64,000 bases of DNA from Bactrocera neohumeralis (Eukaryota > Arthropoda > Insecta > Diptera > Tephritidae), in assembly GCF_024586455.1 (NCBI RefSeq), contig NC_065921.1:20772635-20836634 (forward strand). The letters run 5' to 3'. How positions within the stretch are numbered: the first letter of the stretch is position 1; every line of letters starts with the position of its first letter. A program made the position numbers and the translations under genes. Below the pieces are notes generated by a model. That model searched no databases. It saw only the letters and a program-made list of their open reading frames with translations, and was not told where the DNA came from. This document shows, in pieces, positions 11,990 to 21,918 of this stretch.

Positions 11990-12385
11990 ACATGCTTCGG
12001 CATTTATTTTTTATGTCTCGGATGGTCCAAGCGTTGAGTCAAATTTTCGATAACTCGTTCTAGCATTTAGACTGGTAACGGGCGAATGAAACGCGTGATG
12101 TTTTGCTCCAAGGCTTGAATCGAAGCGGGATTGTCCGTATCGACTTTAGATTTTATACATGTCCACAGGAATGTCTAATATTGTGATATCACACGATCTT
12201 GATGGCCAATCGAACAGACCTAAACGTGAAATTGTCTGCCCCACAAAGGATTCACTCAATAAGTCCGCTTCTTCATGCGATGTGAGAGAATTGGCGCCGT
12301 CTGGTTGAAACCAAATGTCGCCGAGATCCCGAGCTTTAATTTCAAGCAACAAATGGTTGGTTAACATGGCGGGATAAGCTTTCTG
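11990..12385 (-). pseudogene. DD41D (rosa-type) mariner transposase fragment
   Basis: Minus-strand frame: AMLTNHLLLEIKARDLGDIW, then FQPDGANSLTSHEEADLL with the second catalytic Asp, then FDWPSRSCDITILD. Between the Asp of PDGA and the Asp of ILD there are 41 residues, the spacing of the rosa mariners described from tephritid flies. Past a frameshift near 12160 the rest follows: DTDNPASIQALEQNITRF and MLERVIENLTQRLDH. The N-terminal half is absent. It is inactive: truncated, frameshifted and with the WxDY-type motif after the third Asp lost. Confidence 0.85.
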
Positions 12386-12565
12386 TAAAGAGTCGGACGT
12401 TACTAAGGTAAACTTTTAACATACCGTAAATATATAACATGACATTTTTTTAATAACTAACTCAAAGTCTCCGGCCTGACACATAGATGGCGCTAATAGA
12501 ATTTAATCAATATAATTTTGAGTTAGCCCTAACTTTCAAAAGACGCGAATCATTGTGAATTATGG
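12386..12565. other. Spacer between two transposon remnants
   Basis: This AT-rich stretch lies between the rosa-type fragment and the family A end. It contains AGATGGCGCTAATAGAATTT but shows no coding or repeat feature that I can name. Confidence 0.3.
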
Positions 12566-12608
12566 GGTTGCATGGGTTTCCTCGGGCATAAAACAGACTT
12601 TTTTCAAA
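12566..12608 (+). repeat. Family A left end only
   Basis: GGGGTTGCATGGGTTTCCTC and the following GGGCATAAAACAGACTTTTTTCAA-like bases are the left end of family A. The match stops abruptly where mariner coding sequence begins, so either the mariner inserted here or a deletion joined the two. Confidence 0.6.
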
Positions 12609-13362
12609 CATGAAAAAAGTCCACAATATAATTTTGGGTGATCGTAAAGTGAAGTTGTTAGGGATAGCCGAGACTCTGAAGATATCAAAGAACGTGTTGG
12701 ATATATTGTGAATAAATAAATATTTGGGTATGAGAAAGCTCTGTGCAAAGTGGGTGTCGCGCAAGCAACGACGTGTTGTTGATTCGGTGTAGTGTTTGAA
12801 GAAATTAAAGTGTAATAAACCCGAGCTTTCGCATCGATATTTGACAATAATCATTTCACTCCAAAGTCTATTTGACAGTCATCGGAGTGGACTGCACACG
12901 ATGAACCCACTACAAAGCGTGGGAAAACGCAACAGCGGAGGCAGGCAAGGTTTTGGCGTCTATACTTTGGGATGCGCATGAGCAAATTTTTAATGATTGT
13001 CTTGAAAAAGTAAGGTCAATCACATCGGCTATTATATAGCGTAGTTAGACCGTTTGAAGAACGAGTTTCGCATTTGCAGGAAAAGAAAGGGCACCATCTC
13101 ACAAGTCAATTAAAACGAATTGAGTTTCGAATTGCTTCCGCATTCGAAAGTATTTTCCAGATCTGAAACCCAGCGATTATTTTCTATTCTCAGTTCCCAA
13201 AAGAATGCTCGCTAAGTAGAAACTTTCGTCGAATGAGGAGGTGATCGCCCAAATTGAGGCCAATTTTGAAGCAAATGACAAATCGTACTACCAAATGGTA
13301 TCGAAGAGTTGAAGGGTTGCTATAATAGGTGTATCACCCATGAAGGAAAGTTTCTTTAATGA
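12609..13362 (+). pseudogene. Mariner transposase pseudogene (SETMAR-related type)
   Basis: The plus-strand frames read KKVHNIILGDRKVKLLGIAE, then YLGMRKLCAKWVSRKQRR, which is the second helix-turn-helix and the following linker. Next come SEWTAHDEP and TTKRGKTQQRRQ, parallel to the AARDEPxPKRxKxQxSAGKV stretch of this family. The C-terminus reads ILKQMTNRTTKWYRR and, in another frame, CITHEGKFL before a stop near 13358. Several frameshifts and stops lie between, and the DNAPxH and YSPDLAPSDY boxes are unrecognisable. It is a dead copy; the 5' end of the element is missing. Confidence 0.8.
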
Positions 13363-15070
13363 AAAAAACGAATTTTGCCAAAAGATGTGTTCTACTTTTA
13401 TTGGAGGCAGACTTTTTGATTGACCGGTTACCACCTCTTTATACCAATTTTATCTAAATTTAGCTCCATATATACTCTTTACTCGCAATTGAATGCAAGT
13501 TTTGAAGAATATACACCTTTAAACGCTCACACGCTAGCTGGCTGGCAGACTCCACAATTCAATTACCAACACATATGCATTGCCACTTCATTTGCCATTG
13601 CCAACAATAAAATAAATCGCTGGCAAATAATTAAAATCACAAATAAATTCGGTTTTTCTCGACAATTAAAGCTTCATAAATCTCGGACGAATGTTTTTTT
13701 CGGGAGCGCAACAGCAGCCAAAGGCGCGGCGCATCATTGTGCAACTCATGCTTTTTTCGCGTTAAACACTCACAAATTTGTTGTTGTGTTTGTTGTAAAG
13801 CGGCAACTAAACGCGTAATTTAGCGGCGTCATTGCAGGCAGTAATGTGTGGCGCTCGTAGCCGGCAGTAAGCGGTGGCACAACATAAATCCTTGCGGAGT
13901 TGGCGGCGAGACTAGACTAAATTTGCAGCGCTTAATGCGGTCGGAGTTGAGTACAGTTAGTCTGCTGCATAAGCCAAGGCATTGCGCTAATTCACTGCCG
14001 CAACAGACGCTGATCAACACCTACGCAGCGCCAAAAAGAAAGAGTTAGTTGGCCTTGCTGGCTGGCTGGCAAAGAGCAAAAGCGCGCAAGAGTGAGTGTG
14101 GAGAGGGGAGAGGGCAGCAGCAACAGCACCAGCAGCCGAGGCAGTCAAGCTCGTCGCATTTTTCCAGCGTCTAATTGAGTTGTACACGCTACTAATTGCA
14201 TTTGATTCTTATGGTTGCCATAAAATACCAGCATAGACGCCGAGGCGTGAGTTGAGGCAAGCAGTAGGTTAACGCACACTGCTTAGGGGGTGTCTTTGTG
14301 TATGTTTGTGCTTGGAACAGCGCGCAACTTCAATTTAATTTCTTCGTATATCCTTTTAGCAGCAATCGCATTTTCGAAGACATTGATAGCGGCTGAAGGC
14401 AGCTCAAGGGGGGCGAGAGTGCAGCGCGGGTGGGGGTTTGCTGCTGCAGGATCACCGCTATTCGGTGCTATAAAATTTTTCTTGAAATAATTAAATTTTA
14501 TTGCAGCAAATGAACCCGAATTGAGCGCACCGCACAGTGCTCACCAGCTGTTGCAAGTGCAGCGCTGTTCGTGTGTACCACGAAGGTTTATGTGTGTTTG
14601 TTTGCTTGCGAAATTTATCGTTTTTTTTGCGCTGTCATTTTTCACTCGCTAACTCACTCTCGCTTACTCACTTTTAATTAAGAAGCAATCATTAAATTAA
14701 ACCAAACTCATTTTGGTGTGCAATAAAAACGCGGTTGCCTTTTGCTGTTGTGGCGCTCAAGGTGCTAACTCGTCACTCTGCCAAGACATATGTATGTATG
14801 GCGGCAGGCAGCAGAGGTAAGCACAGCGCAGTGAAGCGTTTAAAGTTGCTGTGTAACTTAGTTAGGCAGTAAAGAGAGAAATTCGGACCTTAAAACCATT
14901 AACTTGTATCAATTGGTGTTATCTGCGCTAGGGCTGCCAATCAACCAATTATTTTCCATATATATTATTCTGCAAGTTCAAACAACTCTAATAGCGATGC
15001 TTGCAAAAGCCAAAAATTTATTAATTTAGCGTTTAAATTGAAAATATACTATATACATGAAAATTTTTAT
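13363..15070. other. Single-copy-looking DNA with GA/CAG-rich block
   Basis: About 13,690-14,830 is GC-richer than its surroundings and holds a GAGAGGGGAGAGGG stretch (14,100), CAGCAGCAACAGCACC runs and a good plus-strand splice donor, CAGAG|GTAAGC, with the exon end at 14816. This would fit a non-coding first exon or promoter of a gene lying outside the window, but no protein is visible. The frames at 13420-13818 and 14290-14490 have no domain. About 14,900-15,070 is AT-rich. Confidence 0.4.
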
Positions 15071-15078
15071 TATCATCT

Positions 15079-15885
15079 GATCAAATATGACCCGGACTGA
15101 CATAAAAAGTAAAAAATTTCAACTATTTTAACACAAACCTTAATTAGGCACCTGAGCTAAAAATAAGGATGCCATTGCAATCCACTTGTTATAAGCCTCC
15201 GCTGAGATGGTCTTCAGCGACTTTGGTTTTTTTGACGTCGGCTCATTTTAAAAGTGTCATTCGCTGAATTGTTGAACAGTTTCGACGTCGTATTCATAAG
15301 GCCACGAATAATGATGCATTTGATGTGAATAGAAGCTTTATATACCATGTAAAGCATCTCTTTTGCGTCCTCTACTCGACGTCGCTTTTGTAAAATATTC
15401 TGACATTTTTGGTATGATTCTAGCATTGTTATGCTGTATACCCGAAATGTAAACTAACACATTAATTAAAATATTAACCATAATATTAACCAAAACATTA
15501 ATCGAAACAAGAACTGAAAGTTTAACACAAGTGAGCCGCTCCAAGAGAGATGTTGAGATACTCTGCTATCTTTCTATAGCTAATAAGACGATTTTCAAGT
15601 TATTACTTATGGTAGAATAAATTGAATGAATATGGTAGAATGAATTGAGTTTGGTAGAATCAGATGTTTTTCTACGAGTCTAGCATTGACACGCTTCATA
15701 CCCAAAATATTAACCAAAATATGTTGAGTCGTTGATGCTAAGATCCCCTGCTATCTCTCTGATGCCAACAAACAGGACGATTTTAATGCAATAATTCTGC
15801 ATCTTTTTTAAATTTTATCGGCAATAACGGTTGTGAGTGGACGACTCGCCTGAGGAATTTTTTCGATAACTTCACAACCAACTTG
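15079..15885 (-). pseudogene. Mariner pseudogene with 3' terminal repeat
   Basis: On the minus strand from about 15,880: KIPQASRPLTTVIADKI, then THILVNILGMKRVNARLV-like sequence (15,660-15,740), the second helix-turn-helix and linker of a DD34D mariner. A second worn copy of the same stretch follows (15,440-15,600), then LQKRRRVEDAKEML (15,350-15,400) and FKMSRRQKNQS. The catalytic residues after that are absent. At 15,079-15,102 GATCAAATATGACCCGGACT is the terminal inverted repeat; the same motif is found inverted at 31,359-31,382 beside another mariner fragment. The copy is internally duplicated, stop-ridden and truncated. Confidence 0.75.
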
Positions 15886-16547
15886 CATATCTATCTATAT
15901 TAGTAAATGAATCCGCGTTTCACCGATCATCACAATATACGAAGATGGGGGTTGATATTATTCGCAAAATTTTGAGTGCCAAGGTTTTCGGACAATGTCG
16001 AATGTCTGATAATTTTTTAATTCGATCTTATTCAAGTTGGAAATATACCTTGCAGTTTGTCAGTACTTAGAGTGACACGAAAACTATCAATGAAGATTCA
16101 TATTTTTAAATTTAATTTTCATGAGAATTTAATTCAAACACTGATCCAAACTTTGAGTATATATTTAATAGTGGGTAGAGTATTTTTTGATTACTCATAT
16201 GGGCTGTTTCGAGTATTTTGGAGAAATCATGAGCTGACTCGGCGACTTTTTAGTTTTCAACGTTATAAAAGAGTATTTTAATGAACCAGTTAATTTCACC
16301 ACCCTTCAAATATTCATTACTGAAATCGTAAATAAGAAATAATCCTAAAAATTAATTTGGGTCTTAAGTTCTTAAAACTGAATCAAATAGTAGGTAGTGA
16401 TATTGATCCAGAAATATGAACATATTCTGTTTTACTTTTCTTTGGCCATACGGCCAAAATATATGTATGTTATCTGTATGGTACTAGCTACCTTAAAAAT
16501 GTGGATAACAATTTGAAAACTTTATCTAAAATCACAAAATCGGAATT
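15886..16547. other. AT-rich intergenic DNA, nothing recognised
   Basis: The frame at 16057-16281 has no domain. No repeat or RNA gene was seen. Confidence 0.3.
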
Positions 16548-16803
16548 AAAAATTTGGAAATTAAAGTTTTTAATTCGAAATTTAATTTTGAAAAATTATA
16601 AAATTTTATTTTTTGAATTTTTATTAGAATACTGTGAAACTAAAGTATTTGATTCGAAATTTATTTTTGAAAAACTATAAAATTTTATTTTTTGAATTTT
16701 TATTAGAATATTGAGAAATTAAAATTTTTAATTCGAAATTTAATTTTGAAAAATTATAAAATTTTATTTTTTGAATTTTTATTAGAATATTGTGGAAACT
16801 TAA
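16548..16803. repeat. Tandem repeat, three 79-bp units
   Basis: Units share TTCGAAATTTAATTTTGAAA and TTTTTTGAATTTTTATTAGA. The TTCGAAATTTA box falls at exact 79-bp steps (its C at 16576, 16655, 16734). Flanking bases up to about 17,000 contain more worn TTCGAAAATTATTTT-like versions. It encodes nothing. Confidence 0.85.
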
Positions 16804-17640
16804 TTACAAAATCAGAATTAAAAAATCTGAATTGAATTTTCGATATAAAATTTTTTTATTCGAAAATTATTTTTAAAAAAAATTTATTCATAATCTTGGG
16901 AATAACAGTTTTCAGTTTATTTTACAATTATTTAAATTTTTTATTTCTAATTAAATTTTTTGGATTTAAAATTTACTTTTCGTTTTTCAATCTAATATTT
17001 GGGATTGGAAATTTGTAACCTATTTTAATTACGATTTTTGAGATTACAAAATAGAAAATTATAACTTAGCTGTCAATTCAGTTGCAATCCTGTATATATG
17101 ATACATGGTGTTGAGATTTTCAAGACGCTTATTTTCTTTCTTCTATTAAGTCTGGTACAGAAACTGGAAAGAATTGCATCTATGTATGTGTAGACTTTCC
17201 GATATCTTGGTTTTAAAACGAGTAAAGTTTTAATAGACGCTTGAGACAGTTTAAAGGCATTAAATTTCGACACAGTGGGCAAAAATTAAACTCTTAAAAA
17301 AAATATATACTTACATATATATGAGAAATAATTTTAAATAAAATCAAATACTGAGTAATTCTGAAAATTAAGATTTTTCTATAAATTGTCTATTGAAGCG
17401 AACACTTACTCCTTACAAAGATAATTTACTTGATTTCAACTATAGGTTGAATTCGCACCACCGTCCTTTTGGAAAATGATGTCTAGATTTATTTCGAATT
17501 GAATAGAAGTATTTATTACCTCATAATTTAGACTACGCACCTCAAAATACAGTTTCAGGTAATATTAGACAGAGTTACAGCAACATTTTTTGATATCTAC
17601 AGTAAACGGTTTCAAGACTCCGTGTCAAATTATTTACTTC
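16804..17640. other. AT-rich intergenic DNA, nothing recognised
   Basis: The first 200 bases are decayed relatives of the 79-bp unit. The rest shows no domain, RNA gene or repeat. The frame at 17073-17282 is not supported. Confidence 0.3.
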
Positions 17641-17649
17641 AAAGTGAGT

Positions 17650-18030
17650 CCAATATGCATTTCAGAGTCGAAAGGTTAGGTCAGGTCGTAGGGCTGACGC
17701 TCGCTCCAAAGATAACGCAGGAATTAGTCTCGCAAACCGTGAACAGTTCAAAGCAAAGTGTGGAGATGACTCTAGCTCGCCTTTCTTCATACAGTTTTTC
17801 AGAAAATAGCATCCGACAAGACATGTAACCCTTACTGCTTGTGAGCCGATTGAACCGTGCCAGTCAGAGTATCTATCATAGCGGTGATATGAACTGTTAG
17901 AAAGAGCATAGTTGAAAGTACTTCTTTCGATCCACTTTGCGCCAGAAGGATCTTGTGGCCGCAAAAGTTTTTGCTTGGTGACGAGCGCTTGCCACGGCAC
18001 GCTTTTGGATACAACTGTAGACCACAAGAG
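17650..18030 (-). mobile_element. LINE ORF2 C-terminal remnant with 3' tail
   Basis: A 121-codon minus-strand frame (18027 to 17662) ends with DWHGSIGSQAVRV, then CYFLKNCMKKGELESSPHFA and LNCSRFARL. This matches the post-RNase H tail of insect LINEs: a LTGHxxIGxHAxR box, then CxxC and HxxxxC. Just downstream on the minus strand stands GACCTGACCTAACC, resembling the CCTAACCTAA 3' tails of the LINE pieces at 30.8 and 59.55 kb. Upstream domains are missing. The family reverse-transcribes its own RNA into the genome; this piece is inert. Confidence 0.65.
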
Positions 18031-19056
18031 GACAGCCGAGTACCGACTCTTAAACTTTATTAACTATTATATTTATTAGTTTATTAGAGCATAAACTTTA
18101 TAACGGTTCTATTATGTCATGATCTTCAAGGTAGCTAAATTTAGGACAGTTCATGGGGTAGTTCCAAATCCGGTTTAAGCAAGGTTTATGAGCTTTTATG
18201 GTAAACCTGTTACTCTTGGAAGCCTTACCACAGCTACAACCTTTAAATATTGTAAGAAATATTCGAGAATTAAGCCAGCAAATAGCACACTTTTTCACCA
18301 ACATTTACACATACATATGTATATGCAAATCCAACCCCTTCATATGGATATTAATATTAATGCCACCACTGTACAGCTTAGCTGCATCGCTTGTGCCGAG
18401 GAAGTTGCGTTGGCAAGGCGATAATTGCAAAGTGTAATGAAATTAAATAGCTCAAGGAAAAATAAACTGAAGATGGAGGCGAAAAAAACCACGATGCACC
18501 TGTTACAAACAACAACCTGTTAAAAAGTCAAGGCAAAGCTGAAGAAGGCTTCGCACCCACGTACATAGTATGTATTCCCGCTAATTCGCTGAGTTATGCT
18601 GAGACTACAATAAATTGTGCGGTTATGTATTATCATAAAAGCGACAGTGATGAGGAAAACGGTTATGAAGTTGATGGAAATGTTGTTGCTGCTGTTGTTT
18701 TTGCTCCGAGTGAAAACAATATCGCGGGCACCTTGGTTGCTAAGGATTTATGATGATATGATTATATAATGTTGTAGCTGTTGTTGTAGTTGTAGCTGTT
18801 GCTGCCGCTGACAATGACTTTGATGTGTACGCATTTATTTCTGAACCACGGGAAAGACCAGCGAGCAGCTAAAGAACTGATAAAACATTTCTGAGTGACG
18901 TTGCAAGACTGTTGTTTAAGAGAGTGAATGGTGAAATGTTTAGTGAGTTGCATTTCACTCGAGGTTTTTGGTCAAAGAATCAGTTTAAATTTAATAAATA
19001 TGCAAAGTGATGAAAGTCATAGGTCGGATTTTGCGTATGATCCTGAACTTTTTTCA
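18031..19056. other. Single-copy-looking DNA, no supported gene
   Basis: It contains CAACAGC and TGTTGTAGTTGTAGC low-complexity runs (18,680-18,800) and overlapping frames of 60-80 codons without domains. Nothing else is recognised. Confidence 0.35.
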
Positions 19057-19570
19057 TATATCGTCACCGAAAAGAGAAAACAGCCTATCTACAAAAAAAA
19101 ATCGAAAATCGCGGTCAGATATAATGACCAATATATGTATAACAATTTTATAACCAAACTCAAATTTTGTTTCAATATGAGTGTATGATAACCAATATAT
19201 AACCATTTAATAACCAAAGCTCAAATTTCGTTTCAAAATGCGTGTATGATAACCAATATATAACCATTTAATAACCAAAACTCAAATTTCGTTTCAAAAT
19301 GCGTGTATGATAACCAATATATAACCATTTTATAACCAAAACTCAAATTTCGTTTCAAAATGCGTGTATGATAACCAATATATAACCATTTGATAACCAG
19401 AACTCAAATTTCGTTTCAAAATGCGAGTATGCTAACCAATATATAACCATTTAATAACCAAAGCACGAATTTCGTTTCAATTAGAGTGGTTTCTATTATA
19501 TCGTTTTTCTTTCGCCTGTGAATTTATGAAAAGTGATGTTACGTTTTTTTGCATTTTAGGTGACGATATA
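19057..19570. repeat. Family C foldback-like element, expanded copy
   Basis: The left end TATATCGTCACC (19057-19068) and the right end GGTGACGATATA (19559-19570) are exact inverted copies, and the right arm continues inward with AACGTAAC in reverse complement, as in the 6309-6545 copy. Inside lies an array of about six units. No protein is encoded. Target-site duplication is not clear (CA on the left, CG on the right). Confidence 0.85.
19126..19485. repeat. Internal tandem array, six ~61-bp units
   Basis: The AACCAATATATAACCATTT box starts at 19190, 19251, 19312, 19373 and 19434, exactly 61 bp apart, with a worn first unit at about 19126. Each unit continues with CTCAAATTTCGTTTCAAAAT and GCGTGTATGAT. 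Neighbouring units differ by only a few bases, so amplification is recent compared with the decayed mariners around it. Confidence 0.95.
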
Positions 19571-20029
19571 CGGTTTTACCTTAGCATATTCTCTTTTCTT
19601 ATGTCCCACTATAAGCTACGAAACTTTTATATTCCCTTTTTCGACCTCGAACACCTTTGACCAAATATTCAAAGGACAATTAAAGAGGTTTAAAAATGAA
19701 AAAGAAGAACGGAAGACAAATGTATGCTTAGAGCTCTCTACAGGGTTATGGAATTTCTTTTTGTACTCATGCAACATGTTGCTACAGATTATAATAGTTT
19801 TGTTCATGTAATAGTGGTTTATATCCCAGAAAACTGATTACTAGTTAAATTCCGATTAATTTTATGTCCGTTTGACTATCTAATCATCAGTATAAGCGTT
19901 ATGTAGATATGTAGAATGAATGTCTGACGAAGCATCTAAGCTTTTTGGGAGCCCATTGCGAAACCACCGGGACTAAAATACCTTGATATATGGAGTTTAA
20001 AATAACAAATAATTTTAATGTTTCCACCT
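19571..20029. other. AT-rich DNA, nothing recognised
   Basis: Frames at 19560-19811 (both strands) show no domain. The end of this stretch may belong to the LINE that follows, but I cannot support that. Confidence 0.3.
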
Positions 20030-21130
20030 TCCTTCCTTTTCTATCAAAGCCTTACTTTCGCTTAGAAGATGCGAAGATGCTTCTTCTATCCTTTGACAAC
20101 TTCTACAGAAGCCATTGAATTTAATGATTGACTTCACCGAGACTCAGCTATGCCTGCAACAAGACTGTCGATTAAATATCTAGAAGTAGCCAGAAGCATA
20201 TACATTTACTATTTTTCAGCGTGCCTCCATTGTCTAGATCATCTGCTTCACGGTTAGCAGGAATATCACTATGACCTGGAACCCATTAAGAGATCAAGGT
20301 ATTCTTTCATCCTCGATGACATCCGAAAAGACTTTAGTGATTTCAAAGCCGCTTGGCTATCTGTATATATGAATGTATTCCTCTATGTCGGCACATTCCT
20401 GGTCAGTACAAGAGGGCTCTCTTTAATAGCTGTGATCTCCGCTTAGCACACACTTCTGTGGTCTGGTAGTCGGAAGGCGATTCTGGTATCTACAAGTAAT
20501 TATGCTGAAAACACACCATCTTTAACTTTATTATCTGTTTGAGCTCGTCCGTATAGATACTTATCCTTTTGTCGTTGTCCACCTTACCCCTATTCATCGT
20601 CATCTCTGGAAGGTAAGGCAATATTGGAGAGCGGAATTAAGTTTAATTCTATAGGATTTTGAAAATCTGTCGTATTGTGTGCAAAGGAGAGTTGCTAAAT
20701 ATCTTCGAATATCCCTTATTACAGCCGTTTTATAGGAAGGACTCCCTAAGAAGAGCTGACATTACTGCCAGTTTCTTAATGACTATGTCTATGGCAATAA
20801 ATGTACTTGACTTGACGTTGTTCTAAAAGCTCCATTGATGCATTTACCAGCTGCTCTTTGTATGCTTATATGCCATTTGGGTTTCACCATACTTTTACAA
20901 CTGTAAAGTGCTGTGGCTGCTTTCTTTACATTTTCGTCAGAGTTTAGTTTCCATTCCTGTATAAAATTACGCAGAAATAGCTTGTTTTATCTCCTCTGTT
21001 AGCCTGGTATGATCTATTAATGGCAATACAACTTCCAGATTTTGTGTTTCCTAGTCAGCATACGATCCATCAATGTAATTTAAAAGGTCAGCGAGGCTAT
21101 TTCCCAAGAACTTGTTACTAAAACCTACCC
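20030..21130 (-). pseudogene. LINE ORF2 remnant: end of RT to RNase H
   Basis: Minus-strand frames in order from 21,130: LINYIDGSYADWETQNLEV-like start, then KWHISIQRAA and INGAFRTT, the link between the reverse transcriptase thumb and RNase H. RNase H follows with NRLPDHRSVC-like sequence, then RNTFIYTDSQAALKSLKSF, where the Asp of TDSQAA is catalytic. A damaged LLMGSRS-YSC-NREADDL stands for the WVPGHSxIxGNExADxLA motif. Near 20,050 VEVVKGRKKHL and HLLSESKALIE-like sequence represents the Cys-rich tail. Stops and frameshifts are frequent. This RNase H-bearing layout fits the I/R1/LOA group rather than RTE. Confidence 0.8.
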
Positions 21131-21918
21131 CAGATGATGGTATTTCTCAAAACGTAATTTTCCCTCAATAAGTTACTAAATATTGACCAACCCTTTTATA
21201 TGATATATGCAATACCCACGCGATATAAAAGTGTCTGAAGTTTCATGTAATCAATGAAGACTCCTTAAAACTTTCAACAAGAGCACCAAACGTCACCAAT
21301 AAAATTTTTTAAATATTTTACTTCAAGCATCTACTACAAAAATTGAGTAGAATAATAGTATATTTTATTACAAAATATATACATATTTATCCATACAACA
21401 GCTAAGATCCTTCTGCTAGCAATTTAGCTCGTTAAGTAGTTATATAAGGAAACCATAACGGCAGATGCCGCTGAAATACTGACTAGATAAGTCATGAATG
21501 AATTGCATCTTTCATACTAAAGAGAGAAATAAAAGAGAAATATTGACAATATCTAAAATAAGTAGGTATTTCAAAAAACCGAAAATAATGGCAACAAATT
21601 TGTTTTGCTTCTCCTTTTGAAAAATGTCTCTTGTATTTTTTTCTTCATAAAAAAAAACATCAAAAACAATAAAAAACACCAGCATGACACATGATGAAAT
21701 AAAAAACAGAGTCATATTAGCACCCAAAAAATCACAGTTGTAACAACAAGTCCATAGTTCGAAGCGTCAGTTAGTCATATGCAGGGTCAGCGTACTGGCA
21801 GTCAAAAGTAAAACCACAAGCGTCGGCAAATCATGCTTTCTTTAGTTCGTTAAATGTTTTTCGTCTAGTTGTCTTTGTCACACTCTTCGTCGCAGCGTCC
21901 GTTGCCTGCGTACTGCGC
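21131..21918 (-). other. Probable 3' UTR and downstream flank of the RING gene
   Basis: The 300-400 bases just downstream of the stop codon at 21919 lack recognisable repeats. A minus-strand AATAAA lies at 21369-21364 and would give a 3' UTR of about 550 bases. Other weak signals are possible, so the end is uncertain. The 71-codon frame at 21512-21727 falls inside this region and is not considered a gene. Confidence 0.35.

Noticed and set aside
21512..21727. 71-codon hydrophobic frame downstream of the RING gene
   Set aside because: It lies in the probable 3' UTR, is driven by T-rich sequence on the minus strand and has no recognised domain.
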